From contig CM059575.1 in NCBI GenBank assembly GCA_030386875.1, forward strand, positions 13,664,293 through 13,728,292: a DNA stretch of 64,000 nucleotides. The letters run 5' to 3'. The position numbers and the translations under genes are program-made. Of this stretch, positions 43,401-53,361 are shown piece after piece; position 1 is the first letter of the stretch; each line of letters starts with the position of its first letter. The DNA comes from Morinoia aosen. Its lineage: Eukaryota > Arthropoda > Malacostraca > Amphipoda > Talitridae. The notes below the pieces were generated by a model, which worked only from the letters and a program-made list of their open reading frames with translations, was not told the origin of the DNA and did not search any database.

Positions 43401-44191
43401 GTAATGAATCCGGTACTGGATTTGCTGTAGTACGGGGGGATAATGAATCATCTGAAAGGATCCAACGAGTAGCATCCAGCTACACAGCTGAACTGTATGC
43501 TATCCTGACTGCTGTCCAAGCCTGCCGCTTTGCTTCCACGGGATCTGTGACCATTGTGTCTGACTGTCGTAGTGCGCTTATGGGGATTGCACAATACAAA
43601 CCTCGACACCCTCTCAGTCTTGCAATTCAACTGGCGATACAGCAAAGTGGGAAACGGATTGCGCTCTGCTGGGTACCTAGTCACGTTGGGGTGAGGGGCA
43701 ACGAGCGGGCGGATACTGCCGCCGTTCTGGCAACCCACCGGCAAACCATCGTACGAAAACCAATTCCCTCAACTGACTACAAAGCAGCAATAAAGAGTAA
43801 GGTGAATCGAAAGTGGGCAGAGGAGTGGGCAGCCCAAGCGGACAACAAACTGAGATCATTAAAAGAATCAATAGTGCCCTTCGCTACCAGCTACCAGCAA
43901 AACCGCCCTTGGGAAGTGAAACTATGCCGACTACGCATTGGCCACACGCACGCCACTCATGGACATTTGATGGAGGGGGGCATGGCACCGACGTGCGGGG
44001 CTTGTGAGGCCCCACTGACAGTGCACCACATACTTGTCGAGTGTCGGTGTCATGATACTGCGCGGAACCTCTGGTTTGGCGGACGTCCCCCGGACACCTT
44101 GGAGGGTTACCTTGGAGATGGCGACCAGGTTAAGTTTGGGGGACCGTTGTACAACTTTATCAGACAAATAAACTTCTACAACTACATCTGA
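40490..44191 (+). CDS. LINE B ORF2: endonuclease, RT and RNase H
   Basis: 1233 residues, uninterrupted. The N-terminal AP-type endonuclease has IQWNLQSYR, CLQETML, IMGDFNAR and DSDHYPIQ. RT landmarks are APGPDTITYAMVK, NYRPIALTSCLSKLLERI, FFDLARAYDTAW, EGVPQGSVLSCTCFL and catalytic YVDD at residues 668-671. RNase H follows: YYTDGAR (Asp 968), TAELYAIL, VSDCRSAL and HVGVRGNERADTAA. A C-terminal CGACEAPLTVHHILVEC zinc motif ends the protein. It would nick target DNA, prime and copy element RNA, and remove the RNA strand. Translation probably depends on termination-reinitiation at the TGATG overlap. Confidence 0.95.
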   Translation: MLKTLIQWNLQSYRTKFNEIKKILHDQTPICMCLQETMLRNQQAHPPSHYKIIISTVTRADNHERGAAILVHYSVPYKILRLNTNLQAVAARIHLNKSYTLCSLYLPHLDVTYEDLNSLILQLPEPFIIMGDFNARSTLWGDHTTNARGRLVERLLLTHDVALLNSGQHTHFHHQTSTTSAIDLTICSSNCQLDFRYSVHDDLHDSDHYPIQLELIQPTTNHERIPRFNTAKANWPMYYTQTAVENPELYTSENTEIFLDNVCNILLSAANAAIPLTSGTLQRPPVPWWDEECDDVKRERRRAGRALRRYNSIANKIRYNRARAICRKTFQQKRSKSWETYLNSITSRTSMTSVWKRVKKLSSKFTHSPTPVIVDNDQRLHSNPTTVANLIGNHIATTSNISNVSANFSTHKQRMESQVLRFGDNNDIYNVPLNIEELHGALSRSKEKAPGPDTITYAMVKRAHESFHQLLLHLFNYIFLHDVFPDQWKTAIIIPIPKPGKDPQCVGNYRPIALTSCLSKLLERIINSRLMFFLEANNKITNVQCGFRPFHSTTDNVVCLETAIRTAMSQKQHFLVIFFDLARAYDTAWRYNIIKKLHTGGLRGHLLHFVNNFLTDRKIKVRVGNSFSDTKYLQEGVPQGSVLSCTCFLIAINDIAEDLPLYVKSSLYVDDFAVYIAGHRTDTLERQLQIAINRLERWTDRTGFRFSTTKTNSMHICRVRGCTKIAPQLVLHGENINQVQTYKYLGLTIDESLTWRPHIQQLKTSCIKGLNLLKFLAHSSYGSDKKLLLRLYIALIKPKIDYGCEAYGSACPSLLATIQPIQNAALRIAAGAFRSSPIDSLHSETGTKTVEQYRAIKIMNYYLRLQINPNTYTLQELRNIPPHTYAPESTTPRPFYVRATNLLEYYDVRFDNVLVEMPYVFPPWQAGAQRLCREMYNVRKSQVGPVAARSVFLDHLASHSASTIYYTDGARNESGTGFAVVRGDNESSERIQRVASSYTAELYAILTAVQACRFASTGSVTIVSDCRSALMGIAQYKPRHPLSLAIQLAIQQSGKRIALCWVPSHVGVRGNERADTAAVLATHRQTIVRKPIPSTDYKAAIKSKVNRKWAEEWAAQADNKLRSLKESIVPFATSYQQNRPWEVKLCRLRIGHTHATHGHLMEGGMAPTCGACEAPLTVHHILVECRCHDTARNLWFGGRPPDTLEGYLGDGDQVKFGGPLYNFIRQINFYNYI

Positions 44192-44343
44192 AAGTGAAAC
44201 TTGCCTACGCAGTGGATTAACTACTACGGAACCAACTTGCCCTGATACGGAAACGACAAGAAAACTTAACGCGGGAAACCAGTAAAACTGAGAATCACTG
44301 CTGAGATCAACACTTGTGCGGCTGCGGTGGTAAAACCAGGAAT

Positions 44344-44366
44344 ATAATAATAATAATAATAATAAT
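44344..44366 (+). repeat. (TAA)n tail of LINE B
   Basis: About eight TAA units directly before the right target-site duplication (44367-44379). Tandem TAA tails are characteristic of I elements. Confidence 0.95.
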
Positions 44367-44379
44367 AAGGGCTCCAACT

Positions 44380-45136
44380 GATAGTAATGAAACACTACTG
44401 TATGTCTTTGGTGAATTTCACTGTACGATTTTCTAGCCCAGGTCATATTGAGACAAATATTTGTGCACTCGAGAGTTAAATTGTGATTAGAGTGAGAATT
44501 AGAATTAATCTTTGCATACATATGTGTTCAGGGGTTCTGGTATCGGTGACTGAACATTCATAAAATGGTTCCCTCGAAGCCAGCATTAATTTTTTTCCGG
44601 TTATATCAAACCCGTTGCGATTTGCAGGTATTCTCTTCTAGCATGGCAGAAGAACGTTGGGCTGACCAGGAGAGCAGTTGAATTCCTTGCTGCTCGCGGG
44701 CACTGGTGTTCACATCCCGTTAGTTTGCTTTATGTTAATAGCGTTCATCGTAGAGATTCTCGAGTCATGCAGAATTAGCCACACTTGTTGCGCCAATAGA
44801 TTGTCAGTTTTGAATTATTTCTTTTCTTTCCATTTTACGGTAATTGTTTTTATTTTTTATTTTTTTTATTTGTTTGACATGTTCGTCCGTAGGTGTTGTC
44901 TCGTTTGCAATTTGATCTTGGCGGCCTATTATGATAACGATTGCGGAGGTTAAAATGTTACTGAATCGCATTTAATGGTACAGTAGAGTTCCTGACAACC
45001 GGAGTCATTCATGCCCGGATGCCAAGCTATTCCGATTGTCAAGTCATCCGCATGAAGATAGGAAACTTAAAGATTTATTGAAACGTAAATTACTTAATTG
45101 CAGGTAAAGTTTCTAGGAACATTACAAACATAAGAA
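44380..45136. other. Unassigned intergenic DNA after LINE B
   Basis: AT-rich, no gene recognised. Continues the pre-insertion sequence from before 37994. Confidence 0.5.
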
Positions 45137-45545
45137 CCCCTCATGGGGATACAACTATTGTATCTATAGGAATTAGCGATCCCAGGGGGACAATGTGAGG
45201 GCCCGAGCTAAAGGTTAGGTAGGCTTTCTTTTTGTTGTAATAGAATAGGTTTTTGCTCTGTTACGGACCATCTTTTTTTCGGTTCACTGCTGTCCTGTTT
45301 TTCACCGCCTACCACTTTCTTCTTCAACTTTTTCTTGTTTCATGAACTTCTTTCTTAGCTTTCTGTTTCTGTGCCCTTTCTGCATAGATTCCACGTTCCC
45401 TTAACTCCATACTAAATGGTGCCTTCTTCCTTCCTCTCTTTACATCTCATTGTTGAGGATAGGGAGGCTTAAACTAACTAATAAACTAAACTATTAAACT
45501 CTTTGGATCGCATTTGTTGCGGGTAGGGAGGCTTAAACTAACTAA
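45137..45545 (+). repeat. HH-SINE, complete copy with duplicated tail
   Basis: Starts at CCCCTCATGGGG (still a hairpin with a four-base loop), then GATACAACTATTGTATC, ATAGGAATTAGCGATCCCA, GGGCCCGAGCTAAAGG and CATACTAAATGGTGCC. The 3' segment (GGGAGGCTTAAACTAACTAATAA with TTTGGATCGCATTTGTTGC) occurs twice, at about 45420-45485 and 45495-45548. Confidence 0.85.
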
Positions 45546-45859
45546 TAATAATGAAAAGTAATGATAATAACAAACATAAGAACAACTGCAAGAATTGCAA
45601 ATTTACACTCAAAAACGAAACCTCATGTTTGTGGTTTGATTAAAGCAATGAATAACACATGTTCAATTAATGTTTCTACGATTGTAGTAAATATGAGCGT
45701 CATTTGACTAAGTTATGTAATGTTAATTGTTATTATTCATCTGTATTATCGTTCATTGCCTCCTTGAAAACATGGTAAACATTGCCTATAATATTCATTG
45801 CATTTCCGGTTGTCAGGTGTCCGGTTCTCAGGTTAGTCCGGTTGTCAGGAACTCTAGTG

Positions 45860-46178
45860 TAATAATGATGTCAATGTCTCGCATTCTAATGGTAATAATT
45901 ATGCCAATGACTTGCATTCTAATGGCAATAATGATGCTAATGAATTGCATTCTAATGGCAATAATGATGCCAATGACTCGCATTCTAATGGCAATAATGA
46001 TGCTAATGAATTGCATTCTAATGGCAATAATGATGCCAATGACTCGCATTCTAATGGCAATAATGATGCCAATGACTCGCATTCTAATGGCAATAATGAT
46101 GCCAATGACTCGCATTCTAATGGCAATAATGATGCTAATGACTTGCATTATAATGGTAATAACGATGCCAATGAAGGC
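45860..46178 (+). repeat. 33-bp minisatellite, about 10 units
   Basis: Tandem unit containing CATTCTAATGGCAATAATGA then TGCCAATGACTCG, alternating with a GCTAATGAATTG variant. Units alternate in an ordered way near the left end, a higher-order pattern. The period is a multiple of three, so several frames stay open (for example HSNGNNDANDS). There is no gene context, so I take it as non-coding. Confidence 0.9.
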
Positions 46179-46769
46179 ACCCAGCGTTTCTGACTTGTTT
46201 TTACTTTCCTTCACCGAAAGCATCGGCAATAGGTGGAAGAATGGCACGTGGGAGTTGCTTTGTTTCTTATTGTTGTTTATTTTGTGGCGTGTATATTCTT
46301 GAGGAATAACCGTTGCATTTCTCTGTTGAACTCTGCTCTTGGAAAATGATTCTCTCTTCTCAGTTTTTCTGTGCAATCTATTTATACCTGTGCAATTTAT
46401 TCATCTCTATTAAGGCAAATCTCTTAGGCTAATGTCACGAAGTGTTATCATTAGAGTACACTGCAAGTAATGAATGTTAAGCTGTTGGTATTTCGAAGTA
46501 GAAGTTTATTATTCCATTTGGTAAGAGTTTGTGTAGTTAAGTGGGCTATCCTACATGGATGATGTATTGCTATTGATCCAGACATTTGTAATCAAGAAGC
46601 ATTTACAAAGCACAAAAAAATTGAACACCAAGACTCACTGTGTGCGTCTTGAGTTTTTCGTGCGATGGTCTACTTTCTGCATGAATCGAACAATTGTGTA
46701 AACACTTCTGTAGTCAGTCAAGTGTACCTAGATGAGTGTCGCTAGCCCTATTATTCCCCTGGAGGTATA

Positions 46770-47110
46770 AATATGCTATAGGTTTAGTTCATTAAGATAT
46801 GTCTATCCTGTGTTTCAGGGATTGGTGCTCCCATGAGGAGATACTGTTAAGTTACCTCAGCTTTAATTGGGCCTTCGGGACTTCTTTTTCGTGTCGATTT
46901 TGCTTATTTCCGCTTTCATAACTTCTCACTCTATCTTTTTTCCCTTTTTTCCCTTTTCCTACCTAACGTGCTCTTGCTATGCGCGGGGTATCCTGTGTGG
47001 GACCATACCTTGTACTTTATTCCACGATTTCCTTACTCCACATCAAATGGTATTTCCTCTTTCCTCTCTGAAAACATCTTGGTTGTAGAAACGGAACCTG
47101 AAACTAACTG
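46770..47110 (+). repeat. HH-SINE, old degenerate copy
   Basis: Follows the family order (GGTGCTCCCATGAGGAGATA, CTTCTTTTTCGTGTCG, CTATGCGCGGGGTATCC, CTTACTCCACATCAAATGG, GAAAACATCTTGGTTG, ACCTGAAACTAACTGC) with about one difference every four to five bases. Sits just before the LINE C insertion site. Confidence 0.5.
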
Positions 47111-47156
47111 CTATACTGTGTCTTACCAATACTGTCACCTTCCAATGAAGATTTTT

Positions 47157-47170
47157 CCCTTCAAGGGTGC
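47157..47170. repeat. Left target-site duplication of LINE C
   Basis: CCCTTCAAGGGTGC, repeated exactly at 57564-57577. Confidence 0.95.
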
Positions 47171-48991
47171 CCTCCCAACGCCCCCTTACCTTATTGTGGT
47201 GGGAGGGTTTGTGTGTTGTGAGGAGGAGTGAGGCTATGCTGTCGGGACCTCGGTCCTGGTGGGTACAACCGCGGCAGACAGGCTCACTCGGAGCAGCCAG
47301 ACAAAATGGGGGGCCATGGGAAGGCCCCCCATGTAAATAAAACCGGACCCCGGCAGTTACGGGTGATAAAGCCCCTGTTATCCCGGGCGTACATAGGGGC
47401 TGCCACGGGCCGGGGTCGACGGTGGGAGGGATTTTCATTCCTATTGGTCAGTGTGTGCCCGCCTTAAACGCGGAGACGCGTCAGTAGGCTACTGACCGCC
47501 CGGGGGTAGTGATGTACCGATACCATTTTTTTGACCGATACCGATACCGATACCGATACCCATTTTTTTGCCGATACCGATACCGATACCCCGATACTTG
47601 AAAATACCGATACTTTGACCGATACTACTACCGATACCGATACTTTAACAATCATCTAACCTAGTAATACCAGTTGTGCGTTTGTAAGTGTGGTTTGTTT
47701 ATGTATTTATTCTGTGTCCGCTCCTTAAGAAACATAGGATGTCTGAGTTTGCGGTATCATGGATACCGAATTTCTCAGTGTAACATTGAAAGATCGTTTG
47801 TACATGCATTGATATGTTTGAAATTTTATCAAGATAGGTTGGTAGTATTGGATAGGTTGTTGTGATCGCCGTAATTTGCGCATTTTTCCTAACCATGTCG
47901 CTTTTGTGCAGCTTTCAGGTATTGAATAATTAAGACATTAAATTAAATATAGTAATTTTGAGAATAGATGTGACCGAAGTCATCGTTTTTGAGTAATGGT
48001 GATTTGTTACCGGATGGGAACTCCAAGTCAAGAGAACTTTATGTGTTCTTATGCATATGTGCTCGGCATAAACATTTTAAACCTACCCGACTCTCCGTTC
48101 CCGTACGTATTGGCAACAGTGGACAATGCATTATTGGTGTAGGGCTTACATGAACCGCAGTTGCTACCATGTAATGACGATCGCTAGGCCTTCGCGTCGT
48201 GAACGTGCTTTTCGGCGGTGCGAGTCACGACATAGAATTCGGATAGCATAGGTTAGATCATGTTGACAGAATTTTTCCGTGGGTCCATCTAGCTTAACGA
48301 TGACATTGTCCATGGCATTTTCATGGGTCATGCTGCTACCTAATAATACCCTTGCCCTTAGTTTATTTGTTTGGTGTCTGTTTCTTCCATTTCTCTGTCA
48401 CGCTCATAAGGATAGTTATAATGACCGTATCTGTGATACGAGTTTCACCAGTGCGCAGGTACAAAAATACGAGTATTTTTCATCACGGGTACTGTTGGGA
48501 TGGATATACTGTATTTTTTTGTCATCTACATCTTGAAAATTCGTTCATGGAAGGCATTGAATCCCATTTTTGGCGGGCCGTGCACACTAGTATTAAAATA
48601 AAACCATTATAAGCCCTACATGGGCGTTTTAATAAAACTATTTGCTAATATATTTAATAATAAAACTGCTCTTGCTATGTTAACTATATTGCTGAGAAAA
48701 AACAAAATGAAATCCATTCAATAGATATGTGTTTCTAATCGTATTGCAACGTAATGTAGACTAGCTCTTATACCAACTGGCTCAAAAAGAGGACCAAAAC
48801 AATTTCTCCAAAAAAGGGTTGTCATTTTCGTGTTATTCACACCAAATAAGAGTACATACTTCGGCGAAAAGAAAACATGAAAATTCTATAGGCCCCGAAA
48901 CCGAAAATTTCCACAAACACGCAACCATCTATAAGATGAGGAATTTAAAAACGAAAATTTCAAGGAACTTGATCATATTTATTAGGAATAC

Positions 48992-49500
48992 GTTTCGGGG
49001 TCCAGATCCATCATCAGTTCGTAAATGTACAAATCATTATGCCTGCAATAAAAAAAAAAACGAATTGTTGGATACAGTCATTAAAGAAAATCAAGAAAAT
49101 AAAAATAAAATTAAAACATGCCTCAGAAAAACTAAAATCGACAAGATTATTATTTAATTACAATTTGTAATGGGTAGGAACTATCAGAATTGTTGAGGGC
49201 TGGTTTTCGTTTAAAAATATGTTACGATTCTAAAATTCTGAGGTCACATGCAGTTGAAGCCGAATCTACGATTTTGAAGTCCGCAGAGGATATTGGTTCG
49301 TTGCATTTTACTGCGTGATTACGTATTGCGGAGTGTGAGGGGTAAGCTAATTAGTTCTCTGAGTGGAAGCTTCGACTCCGATGTTCAGCCATTCTGTTAT
49401 AAAAATATCGTGACGTCATGCCGACGTACGATGATGTGCACTGCACCCAACCGTCCAACTGATGAGAATAAATCAGAGGCTTGCTTTCCATCGGAAGCGT
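48992..49500 (-). pseudogene. Penelope-like GIY-YIG remnant, left arm
   Basis: Read on the minus strand: CTSSYVGMTSRYFYNRMAEH, the GIY-YIG endonuclease core, followed by sequence of type NHAVKC, DFKIVDSAST, DLRILES and a PALNNSDSSYPL end, which is the usual C-terminus of Penelope-like elements. A minus-strand hammerhead-like core (CTGATGA at 49017-49011, GAAAC at 48996-48992) lies downstream, where these elements carry ribozyme motifs. The RT domain is absent and at least one stop interrupts the domain, so this is a 3'-end relic. Confidence 0.7.
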
Positions 49501-49599
49501 ATCCTTGTACCGGAAAAAAGAAGCAACCTTAAAATTATACAATTCCGGTACGAGGATACGCTTTTGATGGAGAAGCGAGCCTTTCTGATTTATTCTTAC

Positions 49600-50049
49600 A
49601 GTTGTACAGCTGTGTGCAGTGCACATAATCGTACGTCGGCATGATGGCACAAAATTTTCATATCAGAATGGCCGAACATCGGAGTTGAAGCTTCCGCACG
49701 GGGAACCAATTCGCTCAATTCGTACGTAATCACGCTGTAAAATGCAACGTACCGATATACTCCGCGGACTTCAAAATCTTAGATTCGGCTTCAACTACAT
49801 GTGACCTCGGAATTTTAGAGTCGCAACATATTTTTAAATGAAAACTGGCCCTCAACAATGCTGACAGTTCCTACCCATTGCAAATTGCAAGTAGACCTTG
49901 TCGATTTAATTTTCTCTGTGACATGTTTTGATTTTTTTTTGTTTTCGTGATTTCCTTTAATGACTGTATCCAACATTTTATTTTTTCTTTTATTGTAGTC
50001 ATAATGAAATTTACTTTTACGAACTGATGATGGAGCTGGACTCCGAAAC
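49600..50049 (+). pseudogene. Penelope-like GIY-YIG remnant, right arm
   Basis: The mirror copy of the left-arm relic, read on the plus strand. The conserved pieces (NHAVKCNVPI, DFKILDSAST, ALNNADSSYPLQIA) are recognisable but lie in more than one frame, so it is more decayed. The hammerhead-like core is CTGATGA at 50024-50030 and GAAAC at 50045-50049. Confidence 0.65.
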
Positions 50050-51609
50050 GTATTTCTAGTAAATATGATCAAGTTCCTTGGAATTTTCCTCGTTTTTAAA
50101 TTCCTCGTCAAGTTGCGATTAAAGCAATCAACTGACCCGTTCAGATGTATTCAACTATAAGATTGTTCGCGAATTTTTCAAACATCTTAACATCGAAGAA
50201 AAATACAAAATTCGTTATGAACGGCGATATACTTGCTAAATTAAAATAAATTCTTAGCTTCGGAATATTTTGACGATTTACATCTAAATTAAAATAGAAT
50301 TTTCAGCTACTTCTATATTAAATTCACCAAAACTTTCAAATGGACCTACAACTTTTTTTAAATTGTTTTGGTTCTTGTTAGCCTGTCACATACTTCAAGA
50401 AGTAGACATTAGGTCAAACTATATAGGTTTTAGTCGTAAAAGTATAATAATTTTATGTCGCTGCAGGGTTTAACTATTCGTGCTACGTATCTTTCAGTTA
50501 TGACCGTACGTGACTCATCGGGAATTCAAAGTAGTGAATTCAGTTAGCGGGCCTGATTAAATGCTATAATTCAACAGTTAGCTAACAAATTTACTAGGTA
50601 TGAATAGGCTCTTTATTTGATTACAAGTACGCACAGCCCGTCAAAAATGACGAGATTCACTAACTTTCTTGAACAAATTTTCCAGATGTGCATGTGGTGC
50701 CCAACGAATGTATCCATCCTAACAGCACCCGTGATGAAAAATATTCTTGTACTTAGGCACTGGTGAAACTCGTATCACAGATACGGTCACTATAACTCTC
50801 CTTATGAGCGTGACAAAAAAAAATTGAAGAAACGGACTCCAAATAAACCAGGGGTATTGTTAGATAGTAGCAGGACACGTAAAAATTCCATGGACAATGT
50901 CATCGTCAAGCTAGGCGGACCCGAGAAAAAATTCTGTCAGTATTACCTAACCTGTGCTAACCTAGCCTATCCTAATCTAAGCTAACCTATCCTAACAAAA
51001 CCTATCCTGATAAAATGTCGAATATTTAAATGCATGGAAACGCCGTCTTTCAATGTTACACTGAGGAATTCGGTATCCATGATACCGCAAACTCACGCAC
51101 CCTATGTTTCTTAAGAAGCGTACACCAAATAAATATATGAATAAACACACAACGGGTATTAATAGGTTACATACTTTTACTTCCATGATTTATGACCTTC
51201 ATTTCAATGATAAAATACGTATTATTGGAAAGTATCGGTAAAGTATCGGCCGAATTTTGCCGATACCGATACCGATACCGATACCGATACCACTAAAAAT
51301 GGCCGATACTGCCGATACCGATACCGATCCCGATACATCGGTACATCACTACCCGGGGGGTTCTCTTCCGGCTTGAGCCGGCCTGGATAGGTGGGGGGGA
51401 ACCCCCCACTGACAAGAGTCTCCTAAACACTTGAGCTTGCTTCCTCTCCTAATACTTTATGTACTTCTACGTTGACGACACGGCCCTCACAAATGGATAC
51501 ACTCACTGGAATTCCCTCTCCTGAACCCGGTAAACGAATCGTACCGCCATCTCAATTTCCTGCAGGTGGCGAGGGGGCAGGCTGGCGTGATGGAAGTGTA
51601 GAGTAGACA

Positions 51610-53361
51610 ATGCAGCCATATGAACCACACAGACCTTCGAGACCTGCCGAGGCCTCATCTGATGGCCGAGTTCCGGGAACAAGCAGAAGGAGAAACCGTC
51701 GTTGGCAACGCCTGCCCTCGGCGGTAGAAGATGAATTACCTGCCGTGGAATACAAAAAGTTCTTTGTAATAAAAGCCAACGATAACTCCCCAATGGCTGA
51801 AGTAGATGTCGCGAAAGCCTACAGAGAAATATGTCACCGACTCGGGGGTGAACCCGCTAAAATTAATGAAGTCCGTAACGGCAGTTTATTGGTGGAAGTC
51901 AAGAATCTTCACCAGAGCCGCTGCATCACCACCATCAAGTCTCTTGCCGGAGTGGAGGTAACAGTATCTCCGAATGAACGCCTCAATCAAACGAAAGGAA
52001 CAATATGGTATAAGAACAGCCCAAGGTACACAGACGCACGTATCTTGGAGGAGCTGGAGCGATTCGGCGCCAAAGAGATATATAGCTTCAAAAGGAGAGA
52101 GAAAGGTGTGCTGACTCCAAACTCAGTATACCTCATAACATTTGATCGTTGTAGGCTGCCCGATACTGTGCCAATCGGGTGGACGCGATGTCTGGTGCGC
52201 CAGTACGTGCCAAGGCCGAGGCGCTGTTTTAAATGCCAGGCCTTCGGACACGGCGCCAAAACCTGCCGCGCCCAGCGAAGCACGTGCGCAAATTGCTCAA
52301 TGGAGCAACATGAGCCGCCTTGTGTCCGACCTGCGAGATGCGCCAACTGTGAGGGTGCGCATCCAGCCAGCTCCACATCATGTTCCCACTATGAGATTGA
52401 AGCAGAAATCCTCGCAACTCAGGTGAAAGAGAGCATTAGCTACGGAGAAGCCAGAAGGACGGTGACATCCAGGTATGTTTCTCCCCGCACTTCTTACGCT
52501 AACGCCGCCCAACACCGTAGACTGAATTCTCAGCCAATCTATCAGCAACCTGAGCAACAGCACTCGCGGAGTGTGGCAGCACGGCGAGATGAGCAGGAGC
52601 CAGAGCCTTTGAGCCTTATGGATACCTCTGCTCTGAGGAGCCAGAGTCTGGCCCAGAGGCCTGCAGTGCGCGTGACCCAACCTTTGGCTCAATCAGGACC
52701 CTCTAATAAGGAAATTTCAAAAGACCCAGCTTCCACCACTCATCAGAAAGATTCATCTAACGAACAGTTTCAAACAATCCCCTCAATTATTACCTCCCGC
52801 AAAAGAAATAAAAGTGACATATCGCCCCCACAAGATGTAAAACAAACAAAAACTCCAAAAACACTGAGATTTATGGAAGACACCACAGCAGACAACCAAA
52901 GCCAAGCTATCCCGAGTCAAGAGAGGGATCCTGTCTGGAATTCAGTGGCTACAACCGGTGGAAGGGCAGAGCATGAACGCAGCACTATGAGGGAGTCTCG
53001 GTCTGCCGTGCGAGGACCCAGCCGTGGAGACAAGCAGGAAAGGGGATCCGGGCGCGACTTGTCGCTACCGAGCAAAGAAAAGAATAGCTCCCACATTGAC
53101 AGTGAAAAGCAGCGTAATATTGTTACTCAACGCATTCGCTCTTTAGAGCGAGTCACGACCGTCCCAGAAGAAGTAGCATCACACCTGTTGAAAATCTTCC
53201 CACCCCCAAAAAACCTCCCCACCGGGCCTCCTCCGGCGGTACCGGTCCACCCGTGGATTGACCGACCTCCTGTCTCTACGTCACCCGGACTGACGTGTGC
53301 CGCAGGTGAGGGAATTGAAAAGAATCCTACGTATATAACATCTAAAACTGACAAAAAATGA
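51610..53361 (+). CDS. LINE C ORF1: gag-like RNA-binding protein
   Basis: 583 residues from the ATG at 51610. The N-terminal part is basic and Pro/Arg-rich. A central RNA-binding-type fold (about residues 55-190) precedes Cys/His knuckles from residue 206: CFKCQAFGHGAKTC, CANCSMEQHEPPC and CANCEGAHPASSTSC. A YEIEAEILATQVKESISYGEA helix then corresponds to LINE B's ILENEVLATQGKEKIPRPEA, confirming relationship. The C-terminal half is low-complexity and polar. The TGA stop at 53359-53361 overlaps the ORF2 ATG by two bases (ATGA). Confidence 0.9.
   Translation: MQPYEPHRPSRPAEASSDGRVPGTSRRRNRRWQRLPSAVEDELPAVEYKKFFVIKANDNSPMAEVDVAKAYREICHRLGGEPAKINEVRNGSLLVEVKNLHQSRCITTIKSLAGVEVTVSPNERLNQTKGTIWYKNSPRYTDARILEELERFGAKEIYSFKRREKGVLTPNSVYLITFDRCRLPDTVPIGWTRCLVRQYVPRPRRCFKCQAFGHGAKTCRAQRSTCANCSMEQHEPPCVRPARCANCEGAHPASSTSCSHYEIEAEILATQVKESISYGEARRTVTSRYVSPRTSYANAAQHRRLNSQPIYQQPEQQHSRSVAARRDEQEPEPLSLMDTSALRSQSLAQRPAVRVTQPLAQSGPSNKEISKDPASTTHQKDSSNEQFQTIPSIITSRKRNKSDISPPQDVKQTKTPKTLRFMEDTTADNQSQAIPSQERDPVWNSVATTGGRAEHERSTMRESRSAVRGPSRGDKQERGSGRDLSLPSKEKNSSHIDSEKQRNIVTQRIRSLERVTTVPEEVASHLLKIFPPPKNLPTGPPPAVPVHPWIDRPPVSTSPGLTCAAGEGIEKNPTYITSKTDKK

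Larger units (their letters stand above)
38007..44366 (+). mobile_element. LINE B: complete I-clade LINE
   Basis: A 6.36-kb insertion bounded by a perfect 13-bp target-site duplication. It has a GC-rich 5' UTR (38007-38378), ORF1 with gag-type knuckles, ORF2 with endonuclease, RT and RNase H, a short 3' UTR and a (TAA)n tail at 44344-44366. RNase H plus a TAA-repeat tail matches the I clade (Drosophila I factor type). Both ORFs are open. The 5' UTR shares motifs with that of LINE C (GGGCTTGTGTGTT / GGGTTTGTGTGTT and GACAGACAGGCT / GGCAGACAGGCT), so the two are related families. The intact ORFs and exact duplication point to a recent insertion. Confidence 0.93.
47507..51351. mobile_element. 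hAT-like palindromic (foldback) element with 8-bp duplication
   Basis: Flanked by CCCGGGGG at 47499-47506 and 51352-51359. Termini are inverted: TAGTGATGTACCGAT on each strand. Eight-base duplication and a TAGTG-type terminus fit hAT. Next to each end is a cluster of CCGATA hexamers (47530-47645; 51235-51335), probably transposase-binding sites; on the + strand many read in the same direction at both ends. Inside these the element is a long imperfect palindrome: about 47660-49514 pairs with about 49543-51190 around a ~28-base centre, with about 80% identity by eye and a ~300-bp block (about 47900-48240) found only in the left arm. No hAT transposase is present. Both arms carry a Penelope-type remnant. 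Confidence 0.8.

Noticed and set aside
45727-46376. Open frames of about 180-190 residues over the 33-bp array, both strands
   Set aside because: Same effect of a period divisible by three; no splice or promoter context and no recognisable domain.
47464-47655. Open frame VSVSVSV near the foldback left end
   Set aside because: Translation of the CCGATA hexamer cluster, better read as subterminal transposon repeats.
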